The notes under the pieces: model-generated
What the model was told of the DNA's origin: nothing
What the model saw: the letters and a program-made list of their open reading frames with translations, nothing else
Databases searched by the model: none
Made by a program: the position numbers and the translations under genes
Assembly (NCBI GenBank): GCA_025360235.1
Contig: JANYCO010000611.1
Span: 1 to 5,954 of the forward strand
Source of the DNA: Cytophagales bacterium
Lineage (GTDB): Bacteria > Bacteroidota > Bacteroidia > Cytophagales > Cytophagaceae
Direction of reading: 5' to 3'
DNA length: 5,954 nucleotides
Shown: in pieces, positions 5,794-5,954 of the stretch
Numbering within the stretch: the stretch's first letter is position 1
How the letters are laid out: each line of letters opens with the position of its first letter

Positions 5794-5954
5794 CTAACTT
5801 ATACAAATTTAACAAAAATGAAGTCATTAGAAAATAATTTGCAGAAAAATTTTATTTTTATATCAACATAGGCATAATAGTCCACATCTTCGTGAATAGT
5901 GCCAAATTAGTTATATTTGTAGCCTGAAAATTTAGTTAAATTTGTATAAGTTAG
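5794..5954. repeat. Perfect 20-bp inverted repeat enclosing 121 bp; possible invertible promoter or MITE-like element
   Basis: Bases 5794-5813 (CTAACTTATA...TTTAAC) are the exact reverse complement of 5935-5954 (GTTAAATTTG...GTTAG), with no mismatch across 20 bp. The match does not continue inward (5814 against 5934), and the right arm ends at the last base of the window, so outward extension and any target-site duplication cannot be seen. The spacer is AT-rich and contains a TAnnTTTG box at 5912-5919. A 161-bp span with 20-bp arms fits both Bacteroidota invertible promoters and small non-autonomous transposable elements. No recombinase or transposase gene is in the window. Confidence 0.75.
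5912..5919 (+). promoter_or_regulatory. Candidate -7 box (TATATTTG) inside the inverted repeat, pointing right
   Basis: TATATTTG fits TAnnTTTG; TTCG at 5889-5892, 19 nt upstream, is a poor match to the -33 TTTG. A second match, TAAATTTG at 5937-5944, lies inside the right arm with TTTG 17 nt upstream (5916-5919). Because it is in the repeat, the left arm carries the same box pointing left. Any gene served would lie beyond the window. Confidence 0.4.

Noticed and set aside
5818..5871. A 17-codon plus-strand frame (MKSLENNLQKNFIFIST) inside the inverted repeat
   Set aside because: It is very short, without an RBS or a convincing -7 box, and AT-rich DNA yields such frames by chance. It could be revisited if ribosome profiling shows signal.

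Overview
The window looks like chromosomal DNA from a Bacteroidota bacterium, probably of the Chitinophaga/Sphingobacterium side of the phylum (inference). The grounds are AT-rich DNA, mostly no Shine-Dalgarno sequences before start codons, and repeated TAnnTTTG boxes (the Bacteroidota -7 promoter element) placed just upstream of genes. No rRNA, tRNA, CRISPR array, phage gene or recognisable transposase was found.

Layout. Positions 1-2997 hold a tight plus-strand cluster: a MenI-like DHNA-CoA thioesterase, a MenF-type isochorismate synthase 1 nt later, and a UMF1/Atg22-type MFS transporter 4 nt after that. A candidate promoter lies at 24-31. The first two proteins belong to menaquinone synthesis, at its entry (chorismate to isochorismate) and at the late thioesterase step (DHNA-CoA to DHNA). 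The transporter's substrate is unknown. On the minus strand a small Lys/Asn-rich lipoprotein gene (2994-3266) converges on the transporter gene so closely that their stop codons overlap. Upstream of it on the same strand is ttcA (start corrected to 4167), for 2-thiocytidine synthesis in tRNA. Divergent from ttcA is a DEAD-box-family gene (4281-5519, GTG start) whose helicase motifs II, III, V and VI are eroded while the P-loop is kept. It is probably not an ordinary helicase.

The last 435 bases (5520-5954) hold no convincing gene but are rich in structure: four AATCC motifs at 8-9 nt spacing; two copies, 112 bp apart, of a ~63 nt element with a strong two-tier hairpin and a conserved flank (terminator-like when read leftward); and a perfect 20-bp inverted repeat (5794-5813 / 5935-5954) around 121 bp that contains a TAnnTTTG box. 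This last structure could be an invertible promoter or a MITE-like element, but it ends exactly at the window edge, so its true extent is unknown.

The most interesting items are the eroded DEAD-box protein with an A10 tract at its core/tail junction, the paired hairpin elements, and the terminal inverted repeat.
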